Shown here in pieces: positions 11,348 through 21,330 of a DNA stretch of 64,000 nucleotides (the first letter of the stretch is position 1; every line of letters starts with the position of its first letter). The stretch comes from Berberis thunbergii (taxonomy: Eukaryota; Streptophyta; Magnoliopsida; Ranunculales; Berberidaceae): the NCBI GenBank assembly GCA_003290165.1, contig QNQO01001864.1, positions 1 to 64,000 on the forward strand, written 5' to 3'. Below the pieces are notes generated by a model. That model was not told the origin of the DNA and did not search any database. It saw only the letters and a program-made list of their open reading frames with translations. Made by a program: the position numbers and the translations under genes.

Positions 11348-12235
11348 ATGTTCTTGGGCAAATCTAGCAAGAAGTCTCAGGTAACACTTCTTCCCCCTTC
11401 TCTTGTATTTCTGATTCAATCGATCGATGTTCATGTTCTCTGTTTCTCGATCTTGTGTAGGTCGTTGCAGCCACCCCTGATTCTGCAAAATCTTCAAAGA
11501 AAGGTTTGGTTTGCTTTTTATCTTTCGATTCTTTTCGTTGCTTGGATTAGAGTCTTATTCGTGTTCGGTTCGGTCCGGACTGATTAATTAGTGTTGGTGT
11601 TTTGTGGTTGTTGTTCGATTTAATAGGCAACAAGAGAGAGGCTGATGTACCAATCGAGGAAATAGTGGCTATGAAGGAGTAGAAGTTGGAAGAGAAGGTC
11701 GTTATCAAGAAGAAGAAGAAGGAAGATACCAGTAGTTCCGAGGATGAGGATTCTTAATGATGTAAGTGTTTTTTGTTACAACATTGTTAATGGCGGCTTG
11801 TTTTATTAGTCTGAAGATTTTTTGAAAAAATTAAATCATACCTTTTTCTATATGGGGTTTTGTTAATTCGGTGTAGGAGCCTGGTGTTCCTTCAAATAAA
11901 AAACCTGTTTTAGTTTCTCTGAATGCTTCTGTTAAAGGAAAGCTTGAAACCAGCAGTTCTGATTCTTCTGATTCTGATTATGATGTGAGTGCTTACTCAT
12001 TCTTGATCTAACAATCATAGAAAAAAAAGTGTTTTTTTTTTCATTATTTAGGATGTTTTAGTGTAGATTTACAAATGAAAATTAGAGTGTTTTCTATGGG
12101 AGTTGTTTCTTGTGTGTGTTGTAGGAGCCTATTGTTAAGAAACAACAACCAGTTTCTAAGAAACCTGTAAAGGGAAAGGCGGATACTAGCAGTTCTGATT
12201 CTTCGGATTCGGACAGTTACGACGAATCTGACGAC
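11348..12235 (+). pseudogene. Nucleolin (NUC-L-type) 5' gene fragment
   Basis: Five short exons of the N-terminal part of a plant nucleolin, which in full length acts in rRNA transcription and ribosome assembly in the nucleolus. Exon 1 (11348-11380) encodes the family start 'GKSSKKSQ' and exon 2 (11461-11503) 'ATPDSAKSSKK'. Exon 3 (from 11627) encodes 'GNKREADVPIEEIVAM' followed by an in-frame stop and a Lys-rich and acidic tail. Exons 4 (11877-11984) and 5 (12125-12235) encode Lys-Pro-rich linkers ending in Ser-Asp runs ('SSDSSDSDYD', 'SSDSSDSDSYDESDD'). All borders are AG/GT. The RNA-recognition domains are absent. The gene name rests on the start and on repeated KKP/SSDSSDSD modules. It is the first captured gene after the element's 5' end and supplies a start codon. 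Confidence 0.7.
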
Positions 12236-12467
12236 GTGAGTGCTTGGCTATACTACATTAAATCCTTTGTAGATCAAGATACATGACTAGTTCAAGTAAA
12301 TATGTATCCATATATTTCTAAGATATATGGTTATATACTACACTATTAATGTAGGATATTGTGAATTGAGAACAACAATTGACCAAATTTTTCTCATATA
12401 GCTTCTAAGTTCAAAGTCCATTTGCTGATATTTATGATCCAAACTTGGCAATTTTTGTGACTTTCAG

Positions 12468-13037
12468 GGAAGACTGTAATCACCAGTGATCATGCACTCA
12501 AACTGGAGACAGTTCCTGATTGGATAGCTATTGTAGGCAGTGGTTACATTGGCCTTGAGTTCAGTGATGTCTATACAGCACTTGGAAGTGAGGTAAGGAT
12601 ACTTATGATTTTGTACATATCATTAAGTTTACACAAGTTTGAAGATTTATTTTTCCTTCGCATTTTTAACATTACATGCAAGTCGGATGATCCTCGTCGT
12701 AGTAAACCTTTATGTCACTTAATACAGTTCAATGCAGTAACATTTTCGCGACCTTTGTGAAACTAGCTAACCATGGGTAGTGGCAGGTCACTTTTGTTGA
12801 AGCACTAGATCAGCTCATGCCTGGATTTGATCCTGAAATTGCAAAGCTTGCCCAAAGAGTACTTATAAATCCAAGGAAAATTGATTACTATACTGGTGTA
12901 TTTGCAAGCAAGGTATAACATGTTTAACACTACTCAATGCATATTTTGTTATAAGACCAATGTATCAGAATTTCAATGGTATTACTTTGCAGATCACTCC
13001 GGCAAAGGATGGAAAACCCGTCCAAATTGAGCTTATT
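12468..13037 (+). pseudogene. Plastid dihydrolipoyl dehydrogenase (LPD) fragment
   Basis: Three exons from the middle of a plastid-type E3 subunit, the FAD enzyme that reoxidises lipoamide in the pyruvate dehydrogenase complex. Exon 12468-12592 reads '[19 protein letters not shown]' and carries the second Rossmann motif '[11 protein letters not shown]' (GxGxxG for NAD). Exon 12787-12912 reads '[18 protein letters not shown]' and '[16 protein letters not shown]'. Exon 3 (12993 to about 13037) reads 'ITPAKDGKPVQIELI' and then leaves the family. The exons are in frame with each other and the GT/AG borders are intact. The N-terminal FAD domain with the redox disulfide and the dimerisation domain are missing, so it has no enzyme activity. 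Confidence 0.92.
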
Positions 13038-14211
13038 GTGTTGTTTTCTCACTATTTCTTCCAGTATCTTCGCTCTCTTATTACAGATCCGTCTTCTTCT
13101 CTTTTGTGAAAATACTAAACAACACTCATATTTCGATCTTCCAATCTCAAAACTCATATGATCTATATTGGATAATTTTGCGCTTCATTTTCTGAATTCA
13201 AGAATTTGCTGCGGAAAGAAGAAGCTTTGTACAATAACATTGATTTGATTGCAAAGTTTAGCTGCATGTGTTTGTAATTTGTTCAAGTTTTATCTTATGG
13301 TGAGTTTATTCTACCTCTGCTTCTACAAATTTTTTAAGCTTTATAATTATGTGATCTGACTGAAAACTGATTGGTTTTCTTGAAATGATTTGATCAGTTT
13401 TTTTGGTTGGTTTTGTTTAGATAAAAAATTTTATGTAGATAGAACTCATAGAAGAAAGTATTTGATTTATAATTGGTCTGTAGAAAGAAGTAGATTACAT
13501 TTGTTTCCAAATCACCAATTATTAGCTCGAAGTTTCAACACTGCAATTCTTCAGGTTGGTTGGTTACTTATTTGTTTGCTTCCTCTAGCATACTTATATA
13601 TATATATTTCTAATCTAATCTAATCTAATCAAATACACTAATGGATCACATCAGATCAGATCCTGCCCAGTAGAGGATCGATCCGGATGATGCTCACTTA
13701 ATTCTTCAATTCTACACTCTACCTACCTCTTCCTTCTTTAGGGACCCACTAAAACCTCAACCATCTCCTACCTTGCTTCCTTGTCCATGCCCATTGCATA
13801 AAACTTGTTTGATTACCACTTCTAACAGCTAGAAATCATCAAGGCCTTAGTGACAAGTCCAGGTAATTAGTCGCATCATAAATACAATTACTCATATTAC
13901 CATACTTATTTGCTCTCTCATCACACTTATATGCACATCTAACAACACATCACATCCTTTGAGATAGATTATTAGTGTTGTGTGGAATTTTATTTATTTA
14001 GTATTTTTGTTTGTTATTGAAATGAAATAAATTAATTGTGACATATGTTCTTATTGTGGGTTTGTTGTGCCTGCCAATCCATTGCTACCTCCATTTCTTG
14101 ACCAGTCTATCTTGGTAAGTAGTTAACATTCTTCTTTCCTTCATATGTTCATGGTTGCGATCAATGTGGAATAATAGTGTATAGTGTTGGTTCTGTTGGA
14201 TGATGGATCAG
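13038..14211 (+). other. Unassigned captured sequence between LPD and AP2 fragments
   Basis: AT-rich, intron-like DNA. It holds a (TCTAA)n stretch at about 13609-13630 and several short frames that I cannot tie to any family. 13900-14200 looks like intron or UTR leading up to the AP2 exon. Confidence 0.4.
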
Positions 14212-14496
14212 GTGGATATGATAAGGAAGAAAAGGCAGCAAGGGCATATGATTTAGCAGCACTCAAATACTGGGGTCCTACAACTCATATTAACTTCTCT
14301 GTAAGTTTGCCACTCTCTCAAATGGACAAATTTTCATTTGCTCAAGGTGTGAGACAGCTTCATTGCTAATGTTAATTTGTGTGTTTGAATTAATTAACTC
14401 TTTAATATTAATTGATCATCAGCTTGCTTGTTATGAAAAAGAACTGGAAGAGATGCAAAACATGACTAGACAGGAATTTATAGCAAACTTAAGAAG
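14212..14496 (+). pseudogene. AINTEGUMENTA-like / PLETHORA AP2 transcription factor fragment
   Basis: Two exons from the end of the first AP2 DNA-binding domain and the linker of an AIL/PLT/BBM-type factor. Exon 14212-14300 encodes '[20 protein letters not shown]' and '[10 protein letters not shown]'. Exon 14423-14496 encodes 'YEKELEEMQNMTRQEFIANL' and then RR before a GT donor. The sequence is typical of the AIL subgroup, which controls meristem and embryo growth, and unlike WRI1. The N-terminus, the rest of AP2 domain 1 and AP2 domain 2 are missing. Only one intron and its borders are retained. It sits in the same orientation as its neighbours. Confidence 0.9.
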
Positions 14497-14609
14497 GTAA
14501 GATACGTTCCTCATCTTAGATCTAGCTATCACGTTTTCTTAAGAGCTAGCTTTTGTATTTGATAATATAGTTAATCTAATTTGTTGATTTCAATTTAAAT
14601 GAAATGAAA

Positions 14610-14673
14610 TAAATCATCGGTGTCACCTATAAGGATGGTGTCATCCTGGGCACTGATTCCAGAACCAGCACAG
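14610..14673 (+). pseudogene. 20S proteasome beta-1 (PBA1-like) exon fragment
   Basis: A single exon-sized piece encoding 'IIGVTYKDGVILGTDSRTST', the start of the mature beta-1 subunit just after the catalytic threonine, ending at a GT donor (14674). The beta-1 subunit carries the caspase-like peptidase site of the proteasome. The Ser-Arg-Thr-Ser-Thr end and GVxYxxGVxLGxD core fit the family. Only about 21 residues are present and the catalytic Thr cannot be placed with certainty. The following sequence is intron-like. Confidence 0.7.
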
Positions 14674-15718
14674 GTGACTTTGATTACACCCTATTCTGAT
14701 TCTCTGCCATCAGATTTATACAGTTGCAGATGTTCTGATTCTAACATGCCTATTTTTTACCAATTTGTCGCAAGATTTGATTTTTATTTTGTTCACATTG
14801 TCAGGTCCCAAAGAAAATCTGGTGCATTATATAAGGGTGTACTAGATCATGAAGAGCTCATCATTTTTGTGTTCTCCCTCTGCTCATTTATACCTCCTAA
14901 AAACTCTCCATCAGTACAACTTGAGCTCTGTAGAGACTCACAGACTCATGAGCTATACTTCCCCATAATAGGGATTTTTTTAGGGTTAGGTTTTCAGACA
15001 TATAGGACTGTGTAGTGAATGGTTTTTCTTTCTTTTCCTCTATTCTTCTATTTTAAGTTGGTGAAAGTAACTTCATTTTGGGGAAGACAATAAATATAAC
15101 AATGTTTTTGTTCATTGCAAATTTTAGTATCAGTGAACATATGTGTGTCCTCTTTTAGTCATATTATTTGCCTGACACATTGTCAGGGATGTACGTAGCT
15201 AAAAATTTGAATGCGCTCTCTATGTTTAAGCTTTTAGAATTCAGAACTTGAGGAGAAATCTGAAATCGAAATGCTTGGAGTTATTGAAAGGTTTTTCATC
15301 AGTTTCATCCACGACTGTTCTGAAATATTAAGCTCCATGACTCAATGTCATGATTCTTTCCTTGTGTTTATTTTTTACATTGTATACGAGTATGTCTAAA
15401 AAGCCCTTTTCTAGTTTTTATTCCTTAAAGAAAATGATTTTGCAATCGCATTTTGACCATGCAACTTTATTATATATTTTACTTTTACTTTTTTCTGTTA
15501 ATTGTCATCGAAAAATGCAGTCTACGTCTATAAGACAATAATTCGTTTGACTCAATCATGCATGTTACGCAATCAAAAGTCTGGCCTCTCAGTTACATGT
15601 ATAAGCAGGCATATTTCTGAGTATGTTTGCATGCGTGTTTGTCCACAGAAGTATGCATATTATTATGTGAATCATGTGTTTGCATCGTCATGACTCACCA
15701 ATGCCATGAATTACACAG
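14674..15718 (+). other. Unassigned captured sequence between PBA1 and galacturonokinase fragments
   Basis: T-rich intron-like DNA. 14800-15015 is open but resembles no family I know. No retroelement signature is seen. The last bases form the acceptor of the next fragment. Confidence 0.35.
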
Positions 15719-15963
15719 GCTGCGAACTGCTGATACAACTCTACGGGATTCTTTTGCGTACACCTGGTGTGTTTGGGGGACGGTTCAGTGGTGCTGGATT
15801 TAGAGGGTGTTGTCTTGCATTTGTCGATTCAAATCATGCAAATGAAGCTGCTGCATTTGTCAGAGAAGAATACCTTAAGCAACAACCTGAACTTGCTAGT
15901 CACCTTGACCAAAACACGGCTGTGCTAATCTGTGAAGCAGGTGACTCTGCTCATGTAATATAG
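15719..15963 (+). pseudogene. Galacturonokinase C-terminal exon
   Basis: Last exon of a GHMP-family sugar kinase of the galacturonokinase type, which phosphorylates free D-galacturonic acid for recycling to UDP-GalA. It reads 'GCELLIQLYGILLRTPGVFG', then 'GRFSGAGFRGCCLAFVD' (the GHMP C-terminal motif, G-A-G-F-R-G-C-C), 'REEYLKQQPEL' and 'VLICEAGDSAHVI', ending at the natural-looking stop 15961-15963. An AG acceptor lies at 15717-15718. The catalytic N-terminal half with the ATP motif is missing. The end of the gene is preserved, so its 3' UTR may follow. Confidence 0.92.
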
Positions 15964-16369
15964 TCAGTATGTGTTCAATATCCATAAACATTCATGTATT
16001 TGTTGATTTTTTGTTTGTTATTCGTTTCATCGTATGAAAATATATTCAGTTATTCCATTCTCTATGTTGAGCTACCTCGCTATTTTCCTCGCTATTTTTT
16101 TGTAATATTTTTGGTTTTCAATCTGGAATTTTGTTTACTGACAAGTTATGCTGATTTGTAGTTGCTATTGCTTTTGCTTTTATTTGTATGGATATATGTT
16201 TGGTCAAAAGTTTTCATATATGTAATTGTAATGCATTAACGAGTCGAGCGGTCTAGTAAAATGTTAACATTGCCAATTTAAAATTAACATTTTACTACAC
16301 TGATTGTATAGTTTGGAGACGATGAGTTTGGCCACATGATATTCTGATTGATCTATTTTTATGTTGTAG
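15964..16369 (+). other. Likely 3' UTR of galacturonokinase and intron of next fragment
   Basis: AT-rich and non-coding, with no motif beyond T runs. It ends at the acceptor 'ttgtag' of the DnaJ-type exon. Confidence 0.35.
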
Positions 16370-16507
16370 GATATCTGTGCTTGTGCTCGGTGTTCAAGCA
16401 CAGGATCTCTCATTCGTGTTGAGCCAGTGGCAACCATCAATGATGGAGGTCAACCACTGTCCCCGCCTAGAACTGAAAGATGTTCCAACTGTTCAGGGGC
16501 AGGAAAG
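16370..16507 (+). pseudogene. DnaJ-type cysteine-rich (zinc-finger) protein exon
   Basis: One exon reading 'DICACARCSSTGSLIRVEP', a proline-rich linker and 'RTERCSNCSGAGK', then a GT donor. Two CxxC...G pairs (CARCSSTG, CSNCSGAG) are the start of a DnaJ-type zinc-binding domain as found in plastid chaperone-like proteins. The remaining pairs would lie in exons that were not captured. The exact plant gene is not recognised. Borders are AG (16368-16369) and GT (16508). Confidence 0.65.
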
Positions 16508-17509
16508 GTATGAAATCCACAAAAACATTTTTCTTTTCTTTTCTCACATGTATGTTCAAGAGTGATGTGTTTTTACTGGGTGTCTGGAACCAATGCTTTT
16601 CCATGTCTCTGCCAGTGACGTGTTTAGGAGCTTTCATAGTCTGACAAGTTAATCTTGGAAGGTTGTATAGGATATCATTCAGACTGGATGTACATGTTAA
16701 TCTATTGTGATATTTTTGTTATAGTCTTAACTAGAAGTACCACCTGAGTCGTTCTTTGAAGTATTCATGCTGTTCTACAATCTTCTCCCAGGCTCTCTCC
16801 ACCTGAAATTCTATCTATTTTCTTGTTTAGCAAACCATCTATAAATTTTAGGTTAAATTGATTGCTTATGATGGACAACTATCCTATCCAATAACTCTTC
16901 ATGCCCTTGTTAGTTTGCCAAATGTTGGTGATGATAGTCGTGTCAGGTTGGCAGCTAGTGTAAATTCTTATACCATAACATCCGACCCTTTATATTTTCC
17001 TAACACATCTCAACTCTTCAATTACTTGCTGATATGATGAACCTCTAAACACGGTGTCTGTATTGAAATGTTTCATGTTTAGATGGCAAAATAAAGAGTA
17101 GAAACAAAGGAATCGTACATAAAAAATAAAAGAGAAGCAAATGAATGCTTCCTTGTTTTCAGCTGTTTTATGCGAGGTTTGTTGCTGACAAGACATTAGG
17201 GAATATAATCTTTGTTTTTAGCATGTAACATAAAAAGTTCAAAGATTTTATGTTCATGATGTCTTCATATAGTCTTAGGTGGCCGCCTCCACTGTGACGA
17301 CATGAAGGCTCTTGAGGTGTCTCGCCTGGCCTCACGCCTAGATTAATAGATTTTATGAGAGAAAATAGTATTCAAGTTTGTGATGGTGAAACGTCAGCAC
17401 AACTCTTCGGAACTTTTAAGAAATCTCTTTCTTAATGCTGTTCTCTGTGGCTGTAATATGTTTTTAAGCTTGTTGCATTTTGGTAATGATCATCGCCTCT
17501 TCTATGCAG
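16508..17509 (+). other. Mostly intron-like; one unassigned exon candidate at about 16852-16947
   Basis: At 16852-16947, between a 'tttag' and a 'caggtt', an open piece reads 'VKLIAYDGQLSYPITLHALV' and 'SLPNVGDDSRVR'. It looks like real coding sequence, but I cannot name the family. The rest is AT-rich, with a short 'cgcctggcctcacgcct' scrap at 17322-17340 that recurs in similar form at 33757-33775. Confidence 0.4.
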
Positions 17510-17668
17510 AAACCATTGGGGTTATTGTCTCTATTGGATGAGGAATCAACTTTTCCTAAAGCCACTGATTTGACCTTTGCCAATAAGCTTAAGCAGCATC
17601 TAAGCACTAATCTCTGCTTTAAAGGAGAAAGGAGTGGGGCTTTCCGTGTTTGCCATTATGCTGGAGAG
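17510..17668 (+). pseudogene. Myosin motor-domain exon
   Basis: A complete exon of a plant myosin head reading 'KPLGLLSLLDEESTFPKATD', then 'LTFANKLKQHLSTN', 'CFKGERSGAF' and 'VCHYAGE', between an AG acceptor (17508-17509) and a GT donor. 'LLDEES' followed by 'HYAGE' is the relay/lower 50-kDa region of the actin-based motor. The sequence fits the plant-specific class VIII or XI, and I cannot choose between them. ATP-binding, actin-binding and tail regions are all absent. The reading frame is intact. Confidence 0.92.
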
Positions 17669-18745
17669 GTTAGTTCTAGCTTTTTTTTTTTTTTTTTTTG
17701 CTTGGAGTTTTATGTTGCTGTTTGAGTATTTTAAATAAAGTGTAATTTATGCTGCTCATGCTTTTCTGTACTTGACCAAGGATTTATATTATGCATTCAT
17801 AATATGACCATACATTTATTATAGTAGAAACTAAGAGCATTATAGGAATTAAAACTCCTTAACAGTGAGAAGGGAAATATGCAAAATTAAAGACATATTC
17901 TGCGTAAGCTGAGCTTGATCAAAATAAGTCATAGGAGTATAAGAGCCTTCCTCCCACAGTCACGTTCAAGGCAATAGTTAAATTTTGACTGATAAAATGA
18001 CTGACGCTCTATGCATCACTGTAAGGGTTTCTGGTGTGACAGTGAGTAAAAAAGAGGTACTTTAGGAAGTTTCTAAAACGATTACTCAAGGACAGTAAGA
18101 GACATGCTAAAATGGTCAGTTTGAACCTGCTTCCTTCGGAGGGCTGTTTCCAGCTGGTCCTTGGATTCTTTCCTGTGATAGACTAAACCAAATATGAAAT
18201 GACAAATGTTAAAAGTTTTAGGAAAGGGCATTATAAAGCAATTTAGTAAGTTTTGAACTTATCTTGGAGACTCTTTTGTGAGAGTTAGTAAGTTATTCAT
18301 TTCCACATTTCTCTTTCACCGGCAATGCCATTTGTAATCTTCTATGCAGTTACAGTGTATAAAATTGGATATAATCTGGTCAAGTACAGGAGCAGCAGGA
18401 TTCTGTTTTGGTGCTGGAAACCAATAAATACGGTTTCAGTTGAAGCTGCTCGATGTTTACTGTTTATGCTTCTACATTTTTTCCTTTTTTTTACAAATTG
18501 TATCGCAGCAAAGACAATGGGTCTTACAAAACCAAGTTTAGTATGGAAAAAGATCTTTATGTTGGCAAGACTCAACACTTGGCTCCTTTCTTTGCATGTT
18601 AGTATGAACCTTGACAAGGTGGAACTAGATATGCTTGGCACTTGCAAAAAGATAAGCTATACTCTTGAAACTAGTTTTTTTTTTCTTCTCCATGTTGACC
18701 TAACTTCACTGCAGAATAGGCCATAACATGCGACAGAATTTGCAG
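17669..18745 (+). other. Unassigned intron-like sequence
   Basis: Contains an 18-19 base T run (about 17681-17699) and no recognisable exon. 18325-18730 is open on plus for 133 codons but is Phe/Leu-rich, T-rich DNA with no family match. Confidence 0.4.
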
Positions 18746-18821
18746 GTAACTATCTCCAAGGATGACAATGTCATTCTTCATGGGGCTGGTGACAAGAAGG
18801 CCATTGAGGAAAGATGAGCAG
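18746..18821 (+). pseudogene. Mitochondrial-type chaperonin CPN60 exon
   Basis: Reads 'VTISKDDNVILHGAGDKKAI' then EER and a stop. This is the GroEL/CPN60 segment at the end of the apical domain, of the mitochondrial type. The stop arises because two bases are missing relative to the family just before the GT donor at 18822. CPN60 folds imported proteins in a double ring with CPN10. Only about 24 residues are present. Confidence 0.85.
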
Positions 18822-18939
18822 GTTTGTACCGTCTTCTCCTACTTGCGATGTTGTATATTTACGGTTTGTCATATGTTGGGTTATGGTTTGGTGTTTAATG
18901 GTTCAGTAGTTGTCTTTCTGTTGGATCAATCTAGTTTTT

Positions 18940-19270
18940 CAGCTTTGTGGCTGCGAGGTTTGGGGATTATGGCAGCTTTCGCAGTCCGGGAAATGGCGAT
19001 ATTCTGCGAGTCTCTCTGCTGCTCGCAGGGGCAGATGCTGTGTGGTTTAGGCAGAGCTCTCTGCTGATCTGCTGTTGCTGTTCTGCTGATCTGCTGCTGC
19101 TGCTGATCCGCTGTTGCTGTTCTGCTGTTGCTGATGCGCGGTTGCTGCGCTGCGTGTTGATGCGACGGCTGCGGTGCTATTTTCTGCTGCTGCTGATGCG
19201 CGACTTTGTTGCTGCTGGGATACATTGCAGTTGTTTTGTCGCAGCGTTGACATGCTGAGATGCGGCGTCA
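18940..19270. repeat. GC-rich CTG/CAG-type trinucleotide block
   Basis: An imperfect run of CTGCTG, CTGATC and CTGTTG units (densest 19060-19210) in a GC-rich island amid AT-rich intron DNA. On minus it reads as Gln/Ala-rich frames of about 75-100 codons with no family signature. It may be a piece of a Gln-rich coding exon, a minisatellite, or a CpG-type leader; I cannot tell. Confidence 0.6.
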
Positions 19271-19481
19271 TGTGGTTGGCGCGTGTGTTCGCCGGTTGAT
19301 TTAGGCACTACGGTGTCATTTCGGGATTTGTCGCAGAAACGCGCGGGTGCTGCGTTTTCTTCGGTTGAGTTTTTGCTGGTGCTGTCCGGGATGCTGGGTA
19401 TAAAAATATGAAGGTTATTGTTGCAGAATTTTTACAAAACTTTGTTAAAAGTCCCCTTTATAATTATTTACTTCAACAAAT

Positions 19482-20281
19482 TAGTCATTTCAAAGGAACT
19501 GACATCGTCTATCATTCCACAATCACAGAAGGCAATCAAGTGCATGCGACACTCAAAGCGAACTATTTTGACAACAGATGATGTGGATAGTGCACTTAAA
19601 TTACGCAATGTGGAGGTATATAACTGCTAAAATGATAAAATACTTAAAGAATTGAGTGTTTTACCTGCCTGTTTGCTATTCTTAGGTCTGTTTTTGTTTG
19701 TTTGTTATCTGGAGAACGTACACGTTCGCATCCAGAAACTGCAAATGTTTAATTTTGCCTTTCCCACTGAAGTTCTAATGGTTTTTGTTTATTTGCATTT
19801 CTGCCTTGGGGAAAGGTATTTGTTGATGTTTAAGGGTTCCAATGTACTTCATTTCAATGGTTCTGCATGTGTATGGTGTTTTTTATTTGGGAAGTATTCG
19901 TTTTCTTTTCTCAAAGTAAATTTATATAAATTTTATTACAGGATTTCCATTTGCTTATGTATGTCAACTCTTGTTACTTCAGCCAATTTATGGCTTTGCT
20001 ACTGGAGATCCTTTGCGCTTCAAAAGAGCTATAGGTCACAAGGATTTATTCTACATTGACAACAAGGATGTCGAATTTAAAGATGTAAGAATCAATCGTC
20101 TTGTTAACTCCAGATTATTATTTGTAACTATTTTCAGATTCGTTCTATCCCACACAGTATTCGATTGTGTAGGTGATCGAAGCTCCCCTGCCGAAAGCCC
20201 CTCTCGATACATCAGTTGTAGCTCATTGGCTTGCTATTGAAGGTGTACAACCAGCCATTCCAGAAAATGCTCCAGTTGAAG
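19482..20281 (+). pseudogene. TAF6 (TFIID subunit) fragment, three exons
   Basis: Exon 1 (about 19482-19615) holds the end of the histone-fold: 'KAIKCMRHSKRTILTTDDVD' then 'SALKLRNVE'. Exon 2 (19983-20084) reads 'PIYGFATGDPLRFKRAIGHK' then 'DLFYIDNKDVEFKD'. Exon 3 (20173-20281) reads '[20 protein letters not shown]' then '[16 protein letters not shown]'. TAF6 pairs with TAF9 in TFIID. The three exons are contiguous in the parent protein, in frame, and bounded by AG/GT. The start of exon 1 departs from the family ('KELTSSIIPQSQ'), so the left breakpoint of this capture lies near 19520. The HEAT-repeat C-terminal half is missing. Confidence 0.93.
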
Positions 20282-20857
20282 GTCTGTCTCTTAGCTCCAG
20301 TTTCACCTTATGCAGAAATTACTCGTATAAAGAGTTTGAGACAACCTTTTACATTGTCATTTTTTTAACATTGACATTTTCAACATCACATGCATGTATT
20401 TCAAATTAATCCAAGAACCCCATCATAGTTAGAAACTAAACATTACAGAGAAAATTGGTTAAGGCATTGCTTGAATATATAAATCTTATTAGGTGAGTGT
20501 GAAATTAGTGTCAAACTGTCAATACTCATCTCAGTCATGCCATATTGGAGCCACTTGGTCTGAAAGTATTCTAGTGGTGTTCTATCTTTTGATTCCTTGT
20601 TTTAGTTGCAACTGCTAAATGAATGAACAAAAAAAGTTAGAATCAAAGAATTGCATTAGAGTTGTTTTGTTCCCTTTTGTTTTATGAGAAGTAGCCTGAG
20701 AACGAAGAAGCAAGTAATAGCATCTTGTTTCCTTTCTCTATATTGCTCCGATCATGTGGATGTCACTCCTTTCCAAAAATATATTTAGAAGTTTACCTAA
20801 ACGAGAACACTTCTCATATTCAGAAGATCTTATGAATTTTTCTTTAAACTGGTGCAG
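20282..20857 (+). other. Intron-like sequence after TAF6 fragment
   Basis: AT-rich, with no exon recognised. Confidence 0.4.
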
Positions 20858-20985
20858 GGTGAGAAGGATCATCCACTTGATATCCAAGATAGGAAATGTT
20901 TTCTCGAAAAATTGGATGAGGTTGCTGATGATAGGGACGCTAAGGAGGATTTAAATATGAAATGCCTCCTAGATATGCTAGCTTA
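20858..20985 (+). pseudogene. Unassigned exon-like fragment (Asp/Lys-rich)
   Basis: After 'gtgcag' the plus strand reads 'GEKDHPLDIQDRKCFLEKLD', then 'EVADDRDAKEDLNMKC' and a stop at about 20985. The composition and the AG border resemble a captured exon of a soluble, helical host protein. I do not recognise the family. Confidence 0.4.
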
Positions 20986-21252
20986 AAGACTCTCATTGAC
21001 CATATGAAGAACTATAGTGGTACTCACATGAACAATCAACAAAGTTTAACAAGGAAAAGTCAAGATTCAAACAGTAGAAGAAATTTGGATGAAACAAGCT
21101 TAGATATGCTCCTAGATATGCCTCCTAGAAATTTGTATTTGAGATATTATTTGATAGATTTTGACTCAATGTAATACATTTTCTTATTAATTACATTACT
21201 TTGCCTCTATTATTTGATAGATTTTGACTCAATGACTCAAAGTCATTTGATA
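20986..21252 (+). mobile_element. Native 3' end of CACTA 1
   Basis: About 50 bp at 21151-21203 are nearly identical to the inverse of 29010-29062 in CACTA 2, so this belongs to the transposon and not to cargo. A 'tttgatagattttgactcaatg' unit occurs twice (21150-21171 and 21213-21234). An upstream frame (20962-21174, 'MPPRYASLKTLIDHMKNY') may be a relic of a transposon protein's C-terminus; this is not secure. Confidence 0.6.
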
Positions 21253-21329
21253 GCAAAAAAAAAAAAATTAAAAAAAAATTAAAAAAAATTTAAAAAAAAA
21301 AATTTTAAAAAAAAAAAAAAAAAAAAATT
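21253..21329. repeat. A-rich block before right subterminal repeats of CACTA 1
   Basis: A runs broken by TT and TTT, including a run of more than 20 A. It corresponds in position to the T run at 28868-28891 in the inverted module of CACTA 2. Confidence 0.8.
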
Positions 21330-21330
21330 T

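Noticed and set aside
17322..17340. A SINE or tRNA-derived element from the 'cgcctggcctcacgcct' scrap (also near 33757)
   Set aside because: No A-box and B-box pair, no poly-A or duplication; too short to call.
18926..19271. Polyglutamine protein on minus
   Set aside because: Frames follow from the CTG/CAG repeat, overlap in several registers and lack any flanking domain.
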